Positions 42,121 through 53,172 of a DNA stretch of 64,000 nt are shown here, in pieces. This DNA is from Phragmites australis (lineage: Eukaryota > Streptophyta > Magnoliopsida > Poales > Poaceae). The notes under the pieces were generated by a model that was not told where the DNA came from, made no database searches, and saw only the letters and a list, made by a program, of their open reading frames with translations. The DNA is taken from positions 14,482,001 to 14,546,000 of the forward strand of contig NC_084941.1 in the NCBI RefSeq assembly GCF_958298935.1, read 5' to 3'. Position 1 is the first letter of the stretch, and each line of letters opens with the position of its first letter. The position numbers and the translations under genes are program-made.

Positions 42121-43115
42121 TCATGCATCCTTTGTGGACCTATCAGCAGCGTTGCCAGCGGTTGACTCAGTAGGTGAGAGGGTCCCTGCTGGTGTCAGGG
42201 TAGAAGTGGGGTTGGAGATCCTATCGACACTGTCGTCATTGTCGTCATCGTTACTAATGAGTTCACGCTTGCTAGGGTCCTCCTCCTTCAAGTCGTCGGT
42301 GGGTATCACCATATCTCCATCTCGAATCAGCTCAACGGGTACTAAACCTCCACTGGCTACTGGAAATGGCAAGAGGCCAATCCTGCTGTCTGCTATAGCT
42401 ACAACTACATGCGCTGGTAGTAGTGGTGCACCTGAAAGGATGATGTGTTGGGTCTGACTCGCGGGTAAACTGAAGGTGCTCTTCCTGGTAATTATTCTGA
42501 CTCGGGAGCCATTCATGGTATTCTGTCTATTAAGATCCCTATGATGCAGCCTTACCACCCTTTATCATCCTTCGCGGTTCCTTACCACGGTGTCTTGAGT
42601 GGCTACAACCTAGACTCTGATCTAATCCAGCATCACACTGAGAGCTCTCTTCTGTGTCTCAGACTATTGTACCCTCTGGTGACAAACCTGGAACAGCTGA
42701 TAGGTCTCATTGTGCATGTGCTCCAAGGCATGGAGGTGCTGTGCCATGATGGCCACGATGGTGTCATCCTCCTCTTCCTCCTATCTTGCATCCTTCATGG
42801 CGGTTAGGTGTGCACACCAAGTGGCTCGCTGGCCAGCGATAGTTAGAAAGTGCCTCATGGGAGTGTGTGCCACCTCTTTGACATGCCTCCTACATAGGTA
42901 CTGAAGCGCTTCGTAGTCTACCAATTGGTATGTGTCAGGGTACCGTACTCCAGTGTGCTGATGTGCCATGGTAGCCAGCTGAGGTATCTTAGACAATCGA
43001 AGATCTATAGTAGAGCTTGGCACTTCTGGGATCCATTCTCGTCGTACTCACGCCTGGTGTACTTTGGGCATCGGTTGTATCCCAGGTGACAATAAGCTTC
43101 CCACAACAACTTGGT
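42121..43115 (-). pseudogene. Unidentified ORF upstream of gag in Tekay-like element
   Basis: Read right to left across frames: LLWEAYCHLGYNRCPKYTRR (about 43085), then YDENGSQKC; in the frame of 43023-42781 TGVRYPDTYQLVDYEALQYL, CRRHVKEVAHTPMRHFL; then an acidic EEEEDD stretch with AQHLHALEHMHNE; then 42558-42121, a Ser/Thr/Asp-rich tail with DNDDSVDRI. I do not recognise a named family. The EALQYLCxxHxxEV segment has the look of an amphipathic helix, and a double-stranded-RNA-binding-like fold is one weak guess. It is not gag or pol and lies between the truncated 5' side and gag on the same strand. Confidence 0.5.
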
Positions 43116-44939
43116 AAAGCCTGTGGGGAACCTTCCAAACAGTATTCTAATTAATCACTAAGTCTATCACTGACACGATCATAACTTCAACAATTAAACA
43201 GAATACCGCTCCGGCAGTCCCGGCACGTGTTTTGTGCCCAAAGATCAGAACACATGCCTTCTAACATATACATCACAACATAGCTTAACAAAGAGTGAGT
43301 AATAAACATTTATATTACAAGTATTAAGTATGCAACGGATTTCAACAATTTACAACAAAAGCGAGCTAGGAGGAGACAAAACCCCTCAACTCCTTGCCAC
43401 AAAAGAACTATTCAACGGAAAGTTAAACTTATGAACAACAAAAGAGAACAGTGCCACATGCCCTTAGGCATCGTCTCAACATGCCACCTTCAGAGTAGGA
43501 TGCACTACTCTTGCCCGTCACCCTAATCGGCAGGCATGAAGTAGCCAAAAGCCATTTCTCCAACAACAGGAGTACCTGAAAGCGCAGGCATGAGTACGAA
43601 AGTATTCGCAAGACTTAAACCATATAGAGTACATATACATAGCTCAACTCCAAGGATTATGCATTGATCATTAGCAAGGATGAACCACAGGTTAGGTAAA
43701 ACATAAGCACTAAGCATCCTAGACATATGTGTGAGCGACTGAAAAATAACCAAAATATATAAAAACTACCCTGCAACTAACTACTGAACAAATGTAACTG
43801 TAACCAACAAGTGAATCAATAAGTAACAAGTACCAACATCACCATCTCCCACATACTGAACCAGAAACCATACTCGAAACTCTACGATCGATGCAGATAG
43901 ACAGAAGCAAGCTCATGACCGAGAGTGTGGCAGTTCAAACTGTTTATACACCCTGTAGGGGGATACTCCTGGATCTACACGACACGAGAACCATTCGGCT
44001 TGTGCCACCAACCAAAGTGCACACAAGAGGGTACTCATGACAATCTTTCCCAACCAGCCCCAACCATTTGGATCATGCATTGCTTGGCACGGTGGTCTAG
44101 AACTACTCCCGGAGCAAACTAGTACTGCTACAAGCCCGCCCGCTCACACCGTCGATGTCCAAGCCCAAAAAGCCACAATTGCAAAGGTATTCGGCTCACC
44201 TTACCATTACATCGGCATGTGGTGAGTAAGGAAAGTGCTAAAGCCAACAACATCGACAATCGGTGCTTAACCGGCGCAAAGCGGTCTACGGTGTCCGGTT
44301 TTCCTCTACCGACCTACCTAGGGGAAGTCCACATCTGGGCAGGACAAAACACCATCCTAGCACTGTCCACACCTCATCTCATACTCACCACTCATACAAC
44401 CATCTCAACCTCAACAAGTGTATGTTGATTATAAGAAGGTCCTATACTCGCAAACAACAGGATGCTCCGTCGTTCGACTTCTACCAAATGACCTAAGCAT
44501 GGCTAAGCATATAAGTCGAACTCATACCTGGACATTGACAACAGCTCAAGGCTACAGGAAATGTAAATACACAAGTATTCAAGGTAGAAGAATGCAATCG
44601 GCATAGGTTCTACCCATTGGTACTCGACACAGACTCACTAAACATGCTTACATACATAAGAATATTTCATCAATTTTAAACCTATCCAATTACACAATAG
44701 GGATCAATATGCTTAGTTGCTTGCCTGGATGCACTGGCTCAAACAAGTGGGACACCTCGGGATCGCCCTCGGCCTCCGGGATCGACGGATCGGCGATATC
44801 TAAAAAGGATCAACGCGTGCAATGCAATGAGTATGGATAAAGTGCAAAAAGGTATGCCACAAAGCTTAACAATAAGCTAGAATCTTAAGATATGCGAATC
44901 AACGCAATACCAAACGATATAAACGAAATCTGAAAAATA

Positions 44940-45475
44940 ACAGCAATCCGAAGTATCCGGATTGGTTCAGAGTATCCGGGCTCGGACCCTCCGAGTAACC
45001 CTTCGGAAGAGGTGCTTGGTTGCTGCTTTTATTTGACTGGCCCGGAGTATCCGGGTGAATCCAGAATGTCTGAATTCCGGAGTATTTGGGCCATCCTCCG
45101 GTGAAGGCTCTCAGTTACCACTATTCTAACTTAACCCAGAACCTCAGGGTTGGTCCGGACTATCCGGGATATACCGGACACTCCGAGTGAGGTTCCGAAC
45201 AAAGCTCGGCTACACGATCAGATAACTACCCGGAGTCTCCGGGTTTGTCCGGATAATCTAAGTGATACAGACTTGGGTTCTTCACGATTTTTCCCTCGGG
45301 TGATTTGACTCGTTTTACAAATCTATGCTACACAAACGTGCATATGCTCTATCCAAAAGATTCTAAACCAAACTTGCACCCTAAACCCTAACCAATTTTG
45401 AACACAATTCAACGGGCAAATTCTGCTGAACCTGGAGTATCCAGGTGAGTCCGGAGTATCCGAGTTAGCCTAGAA
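44940..45475. repeat. Palindrome cluster in gypsy LTR (CCCGGA-3nt-TCCGGG type)
   Basis: CCCGGAGTATCCGGGT near 45042 is identical over 16 bases to the copia LTR at about 34902. Others: CCCGGAGTCTCCGGG near 45230 and CCTGGAGTATCCAGG near 45430, where both arms changed together (CCCGGA to CCTGGA, TCCGGG to TCCAGG). Confidence 0.75.
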
Positions 45476-45786
45476 AACTTGTTCTCGAGTCGATTTTTGG
45501 TTGATTTGAGTTGCGATCTTTTCCAAGCCTAAAGGAAACATGTTAGGGACAGTCTAAGGGTACTAGAACTTTCTCAACAACTACCAACACGACCCTATAG
45601 CTCAAATTCAACTAAAACTCTATTTTTGCTAAAAAAGCTCAAGAACGCCAAGAACTTCAAGAACTACTCGATTCTACCACGAAAACGAAAATTGATTGGA
45701 TAGATGAGTTGCTCGTGAGCTAGAGAATGCAATGGTACCATATGCATACCTTGAATCCTCCACTTGAGCTCGGATTTTGGGAAGAA

Positions 45787-45790
<4 letters not shown>

Positions 45791-45838
<48 letters not shown>
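45791..45838. repeat. (AG)24 microsatellite
   Basis: Uninterrupted AG dinucleotides, 48 bases. The related solo LTR has only a short GAGAGAGAG at the matching place (about 20058). Confidence 0.98.
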
Positions 45839-45844
<6 letters not shown>

Positions 45845-45920
45845 AGGGAGGGGAGCTACTGCTGCAGCTTGGGGGACGTGTGGAGTGAGGAGAGGAGAGA
45901 GAGTGCAGATGGGGATCTCT

Positions 45921-46840
45921 TGTGCCTCTTGTATCAGTTCCTGGGTCAAGTAGCTGATACGCATAGTATAACAGTTGTAGGATCATAGTCAAACTTCATA
46001 CATAAGCACTAAGGTTCATAGTACAAAAGGTTACAAACCATACTACATATTACCAGCCTGGCCTAGCGGCCAACAAAACCCAGTGGAAAGCAAAAGCCCA
46101 AGCCACAAGCAGCGAGGGTGCGAACACGACTTTAAGACTACTCTTCCTCCCCAGCTTCACCTTCGGTGAAGTCAACATCAACTTACTCATTTGAATGACA
46201 GTAAGAGTGAGTACGAAAGGTACTCATCAAGCCCTATACATACTACTTCAAAGTGTTGGTAGATGCATAATAGGGTAATTCAAGGAGAAGGCTTTACAAT
46301 TTTAGTTTTAGCGTAAAGCAGTTTTGTGAAGGTACTCGATTTTATCATATACTATTGACTTTAAAATAGTTTAAATGGTTCAAAACCACGAAACAAGTTA
46401 TATCTAGGGGTTTTCTGTCCTGGGAGGGGTTACACCTTGCTCCACAGTCCCTATCACCAAAACTGGTGTACCTCTAGTATCACACAACTTCTAACGGATT
46501 GAGCCAGAAACCTTATCACACGGACATCTTGTCCACATACTCACTCATCAAGACACACATACCCTGAGTCTAGTCAAATGAGGTCATGTTTTGTATGTCT
46601 ATGACCGTGGACAAGGCTATTCGAGTATATTTACACTTTGCAGAGGGTGTACCACTTTACCCATGCGATATGCTTAGTCTCCAACCATTGCAAGCAGAGG
46701 AGCGAATCATACCGAGACCCTCCAACCACTTTTCCTGCTGGGCTTTTCTATGCGACACCCTAAGTACAAGAGTCCATGTACTGAAGGTCAGCTCCCTCTT
46801 TAAGCCTAGGCCTATTCTAGAAACCTTCAAACAGAGGGAC
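45921..46840. repeat. LTR-like fragment, family unclear
   Basis: Composition and phrases such as GAGTACGAAAGGTACTC resemble the Tekay-type LTRs (compare 43590-43620), but I cannot match it along its length. Possible edge at TGATACGCATAG (about 45953). No coding signal. Confidence 0.35.
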
Positions 46841-46999
46841 AAATAGTTACTTGACCTCTCATTGCTCTCAGCCTCCTAGTATTATGTCCAACCCAGTCCG
46901 GAGAAAGAAAAGTCAAGTCCTGCCCATTCAGGACGCATGGTTGTATGGGGGTGACTAAGCATGTCGAGGTAATTGACTCAGTCCTTAAACGGCTGGGGT

Positions 47000-47431
47000 A
47001 GGTATATTCTGGCAATGAATAGTTTATCGACCTCCTCCTAGATGGCTTGTTTCCTATCCTCAGCATATCTTCATAGCTTCTGCACCACAGGTTTGGTGTC
47101 GGATTTAACAGCTAGTCGATGCTCGATTACTTCCCTAGAGACCCCCAGACATATCGGACAGTTGCCATGCAAACACATCTTGGTTTGTCTAGAGGAAAGC
47201 AACGAGCTCGAGAACCTATACGGGGTCGAGACCAGCCCTGACCTTGACCATCTTGGCTGGTTCAGACGGGTCGAGGGGCACTGCCTTAACACCACCATCA
47301 GTTGTTGTATCCTTATCACCGTTGTTGGTCTCTTCCTTTGCGGCATCGTCGGACTGGGATTTGCTAGCAAGGCTTATGATCCTGGAGTCACAGACGGCTT
47401 GACGCTTCTGGCGCTTGGACTCCGTACCTTT
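47000..47431 (-). pseudogene. Protease-RT linker and RT start (Tat A)
   Basis: Pieces FAWQLSDMSGG, SREVIEHRLAVKSDTKPVVQ and DRKQAI followed by a stop and EEVDKLFIAR. This is the segment just ahead of the first RT block in Tat-type Pol. It loses similarity near 47000. Confidence 0.65.
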
Positions 47432-47932
47432 TTAAGTAGTTGACAATTGACTGAAGTGTTTGACCATATCCAGACTCCGCTTGTCGCACTTGACTGCTGC
47501 TTGTTGATCTCCTTTCATAGTTATGACCCCTTTAGGGCTCGGGATCTTGAATATTTGGTATGCATAGTGCACAACAACCATGAACTTACCCATCATTAGA
47601 AGACCTAGGATCACATTGTATACCATCTCAAAATCCGTGACGTCGAAGGTAAGCTTCTCTATGTGGAAGTTGTCGGGGGTGCCAAACATGGTTGGCAACT
47701 CGATCTGGCCAAGGGGCATCATCGATGAGTTGGAGGTTATGCCGTCGAAAGGTTCGACTCACTTCTTGATCTCTGGCCTCTCAATTTCCATCTTGTCTAA
47801 AGTCTTGGCAAAGATGAGGTGAAGTGAACTACCTCCATCAACCAAGGTTCGAGAAACTTTGATGTTGAGGATAGTTGGCTGTACCACAGCTGGATTTCGA
47901 CCAGGATGTGGGACAGTGGTCACATGGTTGAC
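47432..47932 (-). pseudogene. Aspartic protease region (Tat A)
   Basis: 96-codon frame 47722-47432: MPLGQIELPTMFGTPDNFHI, KLTFDVTDFEMVYNVILG, then GVITMKGDQQAAVKCDKRSL. ELPxxFG and LTFDV-x-DF-x2-YN-x-ILG are C-terminal protease blocks of Tat elements. Upstream (about 47880-47820) ILNIKVSRTLVDGGSSLHLI carries an intact DGGSS active site. Confidence 0.75.
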
Positions 47933-49990
47933 TTAGTTGAAGGTAATCAGAACTTTCGACCACCTAAGGTACCATGTAGGCCTGGTGAGAGCCAGGTTAA
48001 CTTCTCGTTCGACCGCCTTGTATTGTCTTTTGGACTCATACATGACGTATCCTTGAAAGATGTGTGCAAAACTTTGGTTGGTCTCGTGGAACTCGAGCTC
48101 ATCACCTTTAGCGTCTAGCTTAGCCTGTTTGTCGTGCTGCTCAATAGCGACGGCTTTGAGCTTTCCTTCAACCTTCTTTTTGAGGACGTAGCATTCATTG
48201 AACTCATGCTGATTGGTCTGATGAACGGGGTACCACTTCTTGCCACCACGAATCAAGCCTTTATTGTCCCCGGTGTTGCACTACTTGCTCCTATCGACCA
48301 TAGCTACAGTCATGTCCGGAACCTTGTGCTTATCACCAGGCTTGCCCTTCTTCCCCTTGTTTTTTCAGGACTCAGGATTGTCCTTGCCAAGCTGAGGGTT
48401 ATTGGCATGTGCGTGAGCTTTGGCCTTCTTTGCAGATTTGTTGACCAACTCAAAGAGCTCCTTGACCATCTGGATCTTCTGGGTAGCAAGGTTCCCGACC
48501 AGATCTGTGTTCTTGATGCCTCTTTTGAAGGTGATGATGATTGATTCATCGGAAATATCTGAGATCGTGTTTCGCCTATCACTGAATTATCGAATGAAGT
48601 CTGTGAGGGGCTTGTCCTTTCCTTGGTTCAGTTGATGGAGATCATTTTGCGTTCCTATGTGCTCGAAAGTACCCTAGAATCTGTGAACTAGGCCTTCAAC
48701 TCAGCCCATGATCGGATCGAGTTGGGAGGAAGGTTCAACAACTAGGAACTTGCCGGTCCATCAAGCGCGGTTAGCAGGTAATTGGCCATTACCTTGTTAT
48801 CACCACCCACTACTCGGATAACAGTGGTATAGATTTGCAACCACTCATTGGGGTTGAGCTTCCCGTCATACTTCTAGATCGGGCATACCTTGAACTTCTC
48901 GGGCCATCGTATCGAGTGGAGCTCTAGGACGAAAGTATCGCAACCTTCATCAAATTCCTCAGGAAGCGAAAGAGGAGGACTGTAATACCTATCGCTTTGA
49001 ACAGGGGAGTCACGTTGACCGTTTAATCCTAGAGATCTACAATTGTTATAGTGTCGATAATCCTCACGGTGCTCCTCACGGTTGTTATTGATAACCTCCT
49101 ATAAGTCACATCTATTGTGAGAGACGAGATTCCTTAGGTCTCTCTTATTTCTGTACTCATGGACGGGGCAGTTGCAGTTCGACCTACAGGGCTATAGTCA
49201 GGGTTGACCTCCTGAGCTGCTTGCTTGTGACCCTTTTACTCGAGAGCATTCGCGTTCATGGCTCCTCGAACCAGCACCTTGCCAGCTAGGGGACCTATAG
49301 GCTCTAGGATTGTTCGTTCAAGCAACGTGGATCTGAGCCACATCGAGTAGGGTCCTGACCTGATTAACCATAGGGGTTAAAAGATTCATTGGATCCAACT
49401 CCGGAAGAGATCTCAGAGTCAAATGGGCTCCTTAGACATTAGCATTTGGAGTGTTAAAAACATCACTGTCGAGGCTCGGTTGCGGTCAAGCCGATGAAAC
49501 CTCATGATGGCTGCCCTGAGGGAGTTTGTTCCTTGATCTCGGGACTATACTGGTGGAGGCGTGCCTACTGGAAGCCGTCGTTGAAGACCAGGAGGTGCTG
49601 GTCCTCCTGTGGTTCGTCGATGATCAATGGTATTAGGAGCATATAGAGCTCCAACTGCAGATGTCCCTGTTGATATATCTCCAACGTTACTGGTGGTGGT
49701 GGCTGCTACTGCTGGATCCTTAGGGATTGCTGTGCAATTATTCACCATGGTGTTCGAATCTACAGCCATCAGATCTGTAGGTTGGACCTCAATTCCTCTA
49801 GCCATAAACATGAATCAATCTGTCTGGCTGCTCTGGCTGTTGATGGAGCCATCGTCACCACACGCATCACTGTCAGTGTCCATGAACTGTAGAACATTGG
49901 GCTCCTTAGGATCCTATTCAAGGTGTCCCACCTTTTGGTACGCGTTCAATGGGCTAAACTCAAGAATACCGGTGTGGATCAGTCCACCAT
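47933..49990 (-). pseudogene. gag: Gag (Tat A)
   Basis: Capsid blocks across several frames: VVGGDNKVMANYLLTALDGP near 48800, LLNLPPNSIRSWAELKAQF near 48700, LTDFIR and FSDRRNTISDISDESIIITF near 48580, LATQKIQMVKELFELVNKSA near 48450. C-terminal part 48256-47933 has HQTNQHEFNECYVLKKKVEG. An N-terminal low-complexity part lies at 49811-49545. Many stops. Plus-strand frames here are shadows. Confidence 0.75.
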
Positions 49991-50154
49991 GATCGTCCCA
50001 GCAAAAAACCATTATTTCGAACATGATCTCCGATCTGGCCAGAGGAAATTCAAGAGTGATCACTGGCAACTCGAAGCGGTCATAGAAGCTGGCAGAGAAG
50101 AATCCGATACGAATGTGCACTCAAAACATAGTTGATCTTGAAAAGCAGAAGACC

Positions 50155-50189
50155 CCTACCTGGTGTGTTAACTATCGAAGGGTTTTCCC
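50155..50189 (-). other. Primer binding site region (Tat A), decayed
   Basis: Minus strand CTTCGATAGTTAACACACCAGGTAGGGG is the counterpart of CTCTCGATAGTTGGCGTGCCAGGTAGGGG-type sequence at 53135-53165. GGCGTG has become AACACA, all G-to-A changes on this strand. Confidence 0.6.
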
Positions 50190-50804
50190 TAATAATATGT
50201 CCATGAGAATAACGGGGTTATCTTCATGATCTAGGAATCAAACAAGATACGAGGCACACACCATGTATACAGATTCAGGCCCCCGATTGGAGTAATACCC
50301 TACGTCCTATATGGTTGGTAATGTATCTATATTCAGTCGAGTATAGGGTAATACCTTACGTCCTGTGTGTCTAGATCTATTACAAGGAGTAGATGAGATC
50401 TAAACTAGACTAATGACATAGTCACTGTGTATCTCCTGTGGTCCTAGTGCTTGTGTCGAGTTACAGATTAATTGTGTTCCTCTAGAAAAAGAGTCTCCTT
50501 CAGGGGTCTGGGTCCCCGCCTTATATAGGGGTCTTGTACTGCCTCCTATCTCGCTATAGTCGAAAGGGATTCCTTTGTCTTGTCCACCAAGAAAGGTCAG
50601 ATAAATCTGGCTGGAATACTGGTTGTTCTCAAGTTGGGTAACCAATCAAGACCTTCCAAGTATGCGCCTTCGGGATCTCCAAGGGTATCAGGTACTACAA
50701 ATTCGGTTATGTAATATCTAGAGTTATTAAGCTTGCGCACGACATATCTTATCCGTATATGGTATACTCTTTATGCATATATACCCTATAGTTAAATATT
50801 TGAC
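50190..50804 (-). repeat. LTR (Tat A)
   Basis: About 615 bp; minus start TGTCAAATATTTAAC at 50804, end near TATTA at 50190 (a likely decayed TGTCA). Contains TATATAGGGGT-type sequence near 50525 that could serve as TATA box. Ends placed by comparison with the neighbour element. Confidence 0.6.
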
Positions 50805-51300
50805 AACTGTGAGTCCCCATTAGTCTTCACATCAAAGAGGATCCTTTCGGTCCAGAAGTTGTCCGGCGAGCCGAAGGTGACCGGTAGCTCAATTCATTCT
50901 AGTGGTTTAGCCGAGGAGCCCGGGGTGATTCCGAAGAAAGGTGGGGATGGCTTTAAAGATCTTCTTGGAATTTGCAGGGCGTCTAATGCATCGGTGAAGA
51001 GAAGGTTGATCGAGCTCCCACCGTCGATGAGCACGCGGCCTAGCCAGATGTTCTATACCGTGGGTTCAACCACGATGGGGGTAGCGACCAGGGCACCTGA
51101 CGTATGGCAAATGGTCGGCCTGGCTGAATGTGAGTGGGACCTCCGACCACTTGAGGTGCGGGTTCGGGTCTGATGGGATTGCCCACACTTCCCGGACCAC
51201 CGACTTGTATTCCCTATTAGAGGAATATGTCGCGGCCCCACCGAAGATGTGATGACCATGTGGTCGGCCTGTTGGTATCCGAGTGCTGACTAGTCAGGGG
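50805..51300 (-). pseudogene. Aspartic protease region (Tat B)
   Basis: Minus frame near 50910-50815: IELPVTFGSPDNFWTERILF and DVKTN; upstream a decayed LVDGGSS-type site lies near 51010 (GELDQ... region, with a stop). The stretch is cut in the middle of the protease by the LTR at 50804. Confidence 0.65.
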
Positions 51301-53098
51301 TAGCTAGGTCTTCATCGTTGTCGCCACGTTTTAGCATGTGCTCTCTAATCTCCTAGTCGATGATGCGTCGCACGACCTTGCATTCAGTTAGGTCGTTGGT
51401 GTCCGTGCGATGGATTGGGAAGTAGCCCCGACCTTTTATCCTGTCCTTCTTTTCAAAGTGTCGGCGTGTAAGGCTGACTTGTTGACTGCCAAGACCTCGA
51501 GGGGTCCGGCCTTTCGCTTGCTCTTCTTGTCTTCCGGTCGGATCCTTTGGAAGAGGCGGGCCAGTTGGTCACCGGGCGTGACCTAGAGTCGATCTACTGT
51601 TCTCGGGCCTCGGAAACCTATGCGCATTTGTTCGCAAGCTCGAAGAGCACGATGGTGTTTTGGATCACTCGGGTGGCCAGTTTTTCGACCATTTTCTGGT
51701 CCTTTACCCCCCTCTGGAATGCTATGACCACGGATTCCCCTGTGATCCATGGAAGGGTGTTTCGGCGCGCAGTGATGCACCAGATGTAGTCTCGTAGCGA
51801 CTCGCCTTGTCGCTGTCAAACTTGATACAGATCGTCCTCGACCCCTGGTCGGGTGTAGGTTCCTTGGAAGTTGGCAACGAACTGGTCGCACAAGTCTTCC
51901 CAGGAGTGAACCGACCCACAGGGGAGATTCATCAACCAAGACTGGGCAGAATCGGTCAGGGCGATAGGGAAGTAGTTGGCCATAACCTTCCCGCGTCCTC
52001 TGGTGGCCTGAACCATGGTAGTGTAGATCTGTAGAAACTCTTCCAGGTTGGTCGAGCGGTCATACTTTTCATCTAGGACCGGCTAGAATTTGTCTAGCCA
52101 TCACACCTCTCATAGCCTGGCGGGCAGGGCATTACACCCCGTCCCGTAACAGGGCGCTTCTCGTTGCTGGGCAATGGTGCGTGTCCTGGGGGAGAGACGG
52201 CTGTCTCGGGGCCCAGGTGACGGGGTGGAGCCGTCCAACGCTTCCCTACAGGGGGAAAGCGTACGGTAGGGCTGTTTGCCCTTTTCTAACACCTGTTAGG
52301 CCATGTTCTCCTCCTCTCTAGTGGCCACCTGGCTCCGAATTACACCACAAAGGTCACGTTGGCGCAGGGAGTCGCGTAGGTCAGAGGGTTGGCCACCCCG
52401 ACTTGGTGGTGGCCCATGGGTACTTCCCGTTGTTGTGGGAGTATGGGACCTATTCCGTCACAGGCCCGGCTATGATCCATGGCAACCGTGACCCTCATTG
52501 AACCTCGTGACAGGCGCGGTGCATGCCAACGTGGTCTGGCGCCAGGCGGTTTTTGCTAAGAGGGCGAGATCACGTAGCCAAGGTGCCGCCGGCGAGCCTT
52601 CCAGTATGGGCACCGGCGGGTGGCTGAGGAGAACCCGTAGGGTCTGGAGGTTCTATGCTGGCGTCATGGTCTCGTAGTCAAGACGCTTGGCGTGGAGCGG
52701 TGATAAGTCGCGAGGTGGGGAGCCCCCAGGGTTGGGGCTGCGTGATGGCCTAGGTGAAGATGCTAGCATAGAAAATGCCCTATGTAAGTGCTCCTCCGGA
52801 CGGTGCTGGGAATGCTAGGGGTGTCTTGAAGCTCCTGCCTGTCCAACCCCTGCGCAAAGCCAAGTGTTCACCACCGGCATTTGAGGCGTGGGGCCCTCCA
52901 GCGCCCTCTACGGAATGGGTTGCCATGCAAACCTAGCATTGGGTCTCGGAGCTCCCTGATTCCGGCTCGGTGTCTTATGCCTAGAGTAGACCTGGTTCGT
53001 CCAGGTGGTATCCCATGAAGAATACGTCGCGGCGACCAGGGTCCACGGAACGGGAACTCAGCGGTTGCCGTGGATTCAGCAATGGGTAGTCTGATCAA
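51301..53098 (-). pseudogene. gag: Gag (Tat B)
   Basis: Capsid domain 52016-51590: GKVMANYFPIALTDSAQSWL, MNLPCGSVHSWEDLCDQFVA, NFQGTYTRPGVEDDLYQV, then GESLRDYIWCITARRNTLPW and VVIAFQRGVKDQKMVEKLAT. The N terminus (53098-52868) is Arg/Pro-rich. C-terminal knuckle region about 51430-51360 is decayed. Stops and shifts throughout. Confidence 0.78.
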
Positions 53099-53127
53099 GT
53101 TTTCTCAAACTTACTGAAACGATGAAA

Positions 53128-53172
53128 GCGCGATCCCCTACCTGGCACGCCAACTATCGAGAGTAATCCCTG
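53128..53172 (-). other. Primer binding site region (Tat B)
   Basis: Minus strand GATAGTTGGCGTGCCAGGTAGGGG, some 18 bases past the LTR end ATCACTGTCA. TGGCG-x-GCCAGGTAGGGG is a PBS form seen in RIRE2-like Tat elements. I give the key bases only: TTGGCGTGCCAGG. Confidence 0.6.

Larger units (their letters stand above)
35518..43121 (-). mobile_element. Tekay/Del-like Ty3/gypsy chromovirus (inactive)
   Basis: Minus-strand order: an extra ORF (43115-42121), gag (41814-40867), protease, RT, RNase H, integrase and chromodomain (to about 37330), then the 3' LTR from 37306 leftward, which is cut at 35517 by the copia LTR. There is no PBS or matching 5' LTR: the LTR at 43122 belongs to a different family. 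A chromodomain after integrase and the gag and RT motifs support the Tekay/Del lineage. Confidence 0.82.
43122..45920 (-). repeat. Tekay-type LTR, second member of the 9823-20377 family
   Basis: About 2.8 kb. Minus-strand end GGTTCCCCACA at 43122 equals GGTTCCTCACA at 9823; similarity by eye runs to about 45920, where it stops short of the outer end. No PBS follows at 43121, so it is not the working 5' LTR of the element on its left; either a solo LTR insertion or a truncation joint. Frames such as 44263-44496 are incidental. Confidence 0.65.
46841..50804 (-). mobile_element. Tat-type gypsy element, 5' part (A)
   Basis: Minus-strand order: LTR (50804-50190), PBS, gag (49990-47933), protease (to 47432), start of RT (to about 47000), then truncated. 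Motifs are those of RIRE2-like Tat elements and differ from the Tat element at 22741. RT core, RNase H and integrase are absent. Confidence 0.75.

Noticed and set aside
43122..45920. 5' LTR of the Tekay-like element at 35518-43121
   Set aside because: Its sequence does not resemble the 3' LTR at 35518-37306 and no PBS lies at the joint; it resembles the solo LTR at 9823-20377 instead.
48134..48544. Plus-strand 136-codon frame
   Set aside because: Antisense shadow of the Tat A gag.
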